Origin: Mycolicibacterium phlei
GTDB taxonomy: Bacteria; Actinomycetota; Actinomycetes; Mycobacteriales; Mycobacteriaceae
NCBI RefSeq assembly: GCF_001583415.1
Contig: NZ_CP014475.1
Location: forward strand, 1,426,001-1,490,000
Direction of reading: 5' to 3'
Length of the DNA: 64,000 nucleotides
Shown piece by piece: positions 62,738-64,000 of the stretch. The notes under the pieces were generated by a model that was not told where the DNA came from, made no database searches, and saw only the letters and a program-made list of their open reading frames with translations. The position numbers and the translations under genes were made by a program. Positions within the stretch are counted from its first letter, which is position 1. Each line of letters starts with the position of its first letter.

Positions 62738-64000
62738 ATGGCTCCTGTGGCTCCTGACTACGACGTCCTGGTGATCGGTTCGGGCTTCGGTGGCAGCGTC
62801 ACCGCGTTGCGGCTCACCGAGAAGGGCTACCGCGTCGGGGTGCTGGAAGCCGGCCGCCGCTACGCCGACGAGGAGTTCGCCAAGACCTCCTGGCAGCTGC
62901 GCAAATTCCTGTGGGCGCCGAAACTCGGCTGCTACGGCATCCAGCGCATCCACCTGCTGCGCAACGTGATGATCCTGGCCGGCGCCGGCGTCGGCGGCGG
63001 ATCGCTGAACTACGCCAACACGCTGTATGTGCCGCCGGAGCCGTTCTTCAACGACCCGCAGTGGCGCGACATCACCGACTGGCGTGCCGAGCTGATGCCG
63101 CACTACGACCAGGCCCAGCGGATGCTCGGCGTGGTCACAAACCCGACCTTCACCGACGCCGACCGGGTGATGAAGGAGGTCGCCGACGAGATGGGTGTCG
63201 GGGACACGTTCGTCCCGACGCCGGTCGGGGTGTTCTTCGGGCCCGACGGCACCAAGGCGCCCGGCAAGACCGTGCCCGACCCGTACTTCGGCGGTGCCGG
63301 CCCGGCCCGCACCGGCTGCATCGAATGCGGCTCCTGCATGACCGGTTGCCGCTACGGCGCCAAGAACACCCTGCTGAAGAACTACCTCGGCCTCGCGGAA
63401 CGCCATGGCGCGGAAGTCCATTCGATGACGACGGTGACCGGGTTCGAGCAGCGGCCCGACGGCCTGTGGGAGGTGCACACCGCGCGCACCGGCGCCTGGG
63501 TGCGCCGCAAGCGCCGCACGTTCACCGCGACCCACCTCGTGTTGGCGGCGGGCACCTGGGGCACCCAGCGGCTGCTGTTCAAGATGCGCGACGCCGGAAA
63601 GCTCCCGCAGCTGTCCGACCGGCTCGGCCTGCTGACCCGCACCAACTCCGAATCCATCGTCGGCGCAGGGCGGTTCGAGGTGTCCGACGACCTCGACCTG
63701 ACCCACGGCGTGGCGATCACGTCGTCGATCCACCCGACCCCGGACACCCACATCGAGCCGGTGCGCTACGGCAAGGGTTCCAACGCGATGGGTCTGCTGC
63801 AGACGCTGATGACCGACGGCGACGGCCCCGAGGGGCCGGGTATCCCGCGCTGGAAGCAGTTGATCCTCAACGCCCGTCAGGACCCGCGCGGCACGCTGCG
63901 GCTGCTCAACGTGCACCGGTGGAGCGAGCGCACGCTGATCGCGCTGGTCATGCAGCACCTCGACAACTCGATCACCACGTTCACCAAGCGCGGGCCGTTC
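62738..64000 (+). CDS. choD: GMC-family sterol oxidase ChoD, 3' end outside window
   Basis: The first 421 residues of a GMC flavoprotein. The FAD-binding Rossmann motif is VIGSGFGGS, followed by GYRVGVLEAGRRY; GAGVGGGSLNYANTLY is the GMC flavin signature. A ferredoxin-like CIECGSCMTGCRYGAKN segment (near residue 190) is a known peculiarity of the mycobacterial ChoD group. Annotated as cholesterol oxidase, though KstD/Hsd enzymes account for most sterol oxidation in M. tuberculosis, so the substrate is not certain. Translation may be leaderless. Corresponds to Rv3409c. Confidence 0.94.
   Translation, partial: MAPVAPDYDVLVIGSGFGGSVTALRLTEKGYRVGVLEAGRRYADEEFAKTSWQLRKFLWAPKLGCYGIQRIHLLRNVMILAGAGVGGGSLNYANTLYVPPEPFFNDPQWRDITDWRAELMPHYDQAQRMLGVVTNPTFTDADRVMKEVADEMGVGDTFVPTPVGVFFGPDGTKAPGKTVPDPYFGGAGPARTGCIECGSCMTGCRYGAKNTLLKNYLGLAERHGAEVHSMTTVTGFEQRPDGLWEVHTARTGAWVRRKRRTFTATHLVLAAGTWGTQRLLFKMRDAGKLPQLSDRLGLLTRTNSESIVGAGRFEVSDDLDLTHGVAITSSIHPTPDTHIEPVRYGKGSNAMGLLQTLMTDGDGPEGPGIPRWKQLILNARQDPRGTLRLLNVHRWSERTLIALVMQHLDNSITTFTKRGPF

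Overview
The window is chromosomal DNA of a mycobacterium, most likely a rapid-growing Mycolicibacterium. It is very GC-rich, uses many GTG and some TTG starts, and has tightly packed genes with many 4-nt GTGA/ATGA overlaps. From the ESX-4 cluster to choD the conserved genes follow, in reverse, the Mycobacterium tuberculosis order Rv3450c to Rv3409c: eccB4, mycP4, eccD4, eccC4, esxU/esxT, rplM-rpsI, glmM, glmS, the NAD(P)HX repair gene, gadB, alr, the t6A genes, groES-groEL1, whiB3, sigD-rsdA, guaB2, guaB3, choD. Homology calls rest on motifs and gene order read by eye; no database was searched.

Layout. (1) 1-3030: a module outside that backbone, with a divergent unknown gene running off the left edge, a 217-aa unknown and a polyprenyl diphosphate synthase. 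(2) 3082-12225: the ESX-4 type VII secretion locus. (3) 12300-17071: ribosomal proteins L13/S9, a small secreted protein, glmM, and two ESX-like helical proteins. (4) 17073-22464: DEAD-box helicase, F420-type LLM oxidoreductase, dienelactone-hydrolase-like protein and glmS. (5) 22464-38760: an accessory block with a hydrolase, a lipoprotein protease, the ectoine/hydroxyectoine operon ectABCD, a MocR/EamA divergent pair, and a sugar or polyol catabolic cluster (ABC importer, SDR dehydrogenase, FGGY kinase, BtpA-family protein, inositol-monophosphatase-like protein, DeoR regulator). (6) 38882-47025: nnr, gadB, alr, a hydrolase, and the overlapping tsaE-tsaB-rimI-tsaD operon. (7) 47030-49248: groES-groEL1 under CIRCE control. 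(8) 49267-56178: a second accessory block with an amide sensing and degradation cluster, a class I DAHP synthase behind a leader-peptide attenuator, and two unknown proteins with membrane segments. (9) 56143-64000: whiB3, a TPR-like protein, sigD/rsdA, DUF5319, guaB2, guaB3 and the start of choD.

How parts work together. ESX-4 exports small WXG100 partners through a membrane ATPase complex. ectABCD makes osmoprotectants from aspartate semialdehyde. The 29816-38752 cluster looks like an imported polyol that is oxidised, phosphorylated and processed by a BtpA protein of unknown chemistry; candidate operators in the divergent promoter and in front of the DeoR gene share TGTGA half-sites. The amide cluster pairs a cytosolic AmiC-like sensor and a MarR regulator with a channel and a formamidase/acetamidase. 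The most notable non-coding signal is upstream of aroF: a 23-codon, probably leaderless reading frame containing Ala-Tyr-Trp-Arg-Phe, followed by mutually exclusive hairpins and a terminator, as expected for attenuation by aromatic amino acids.
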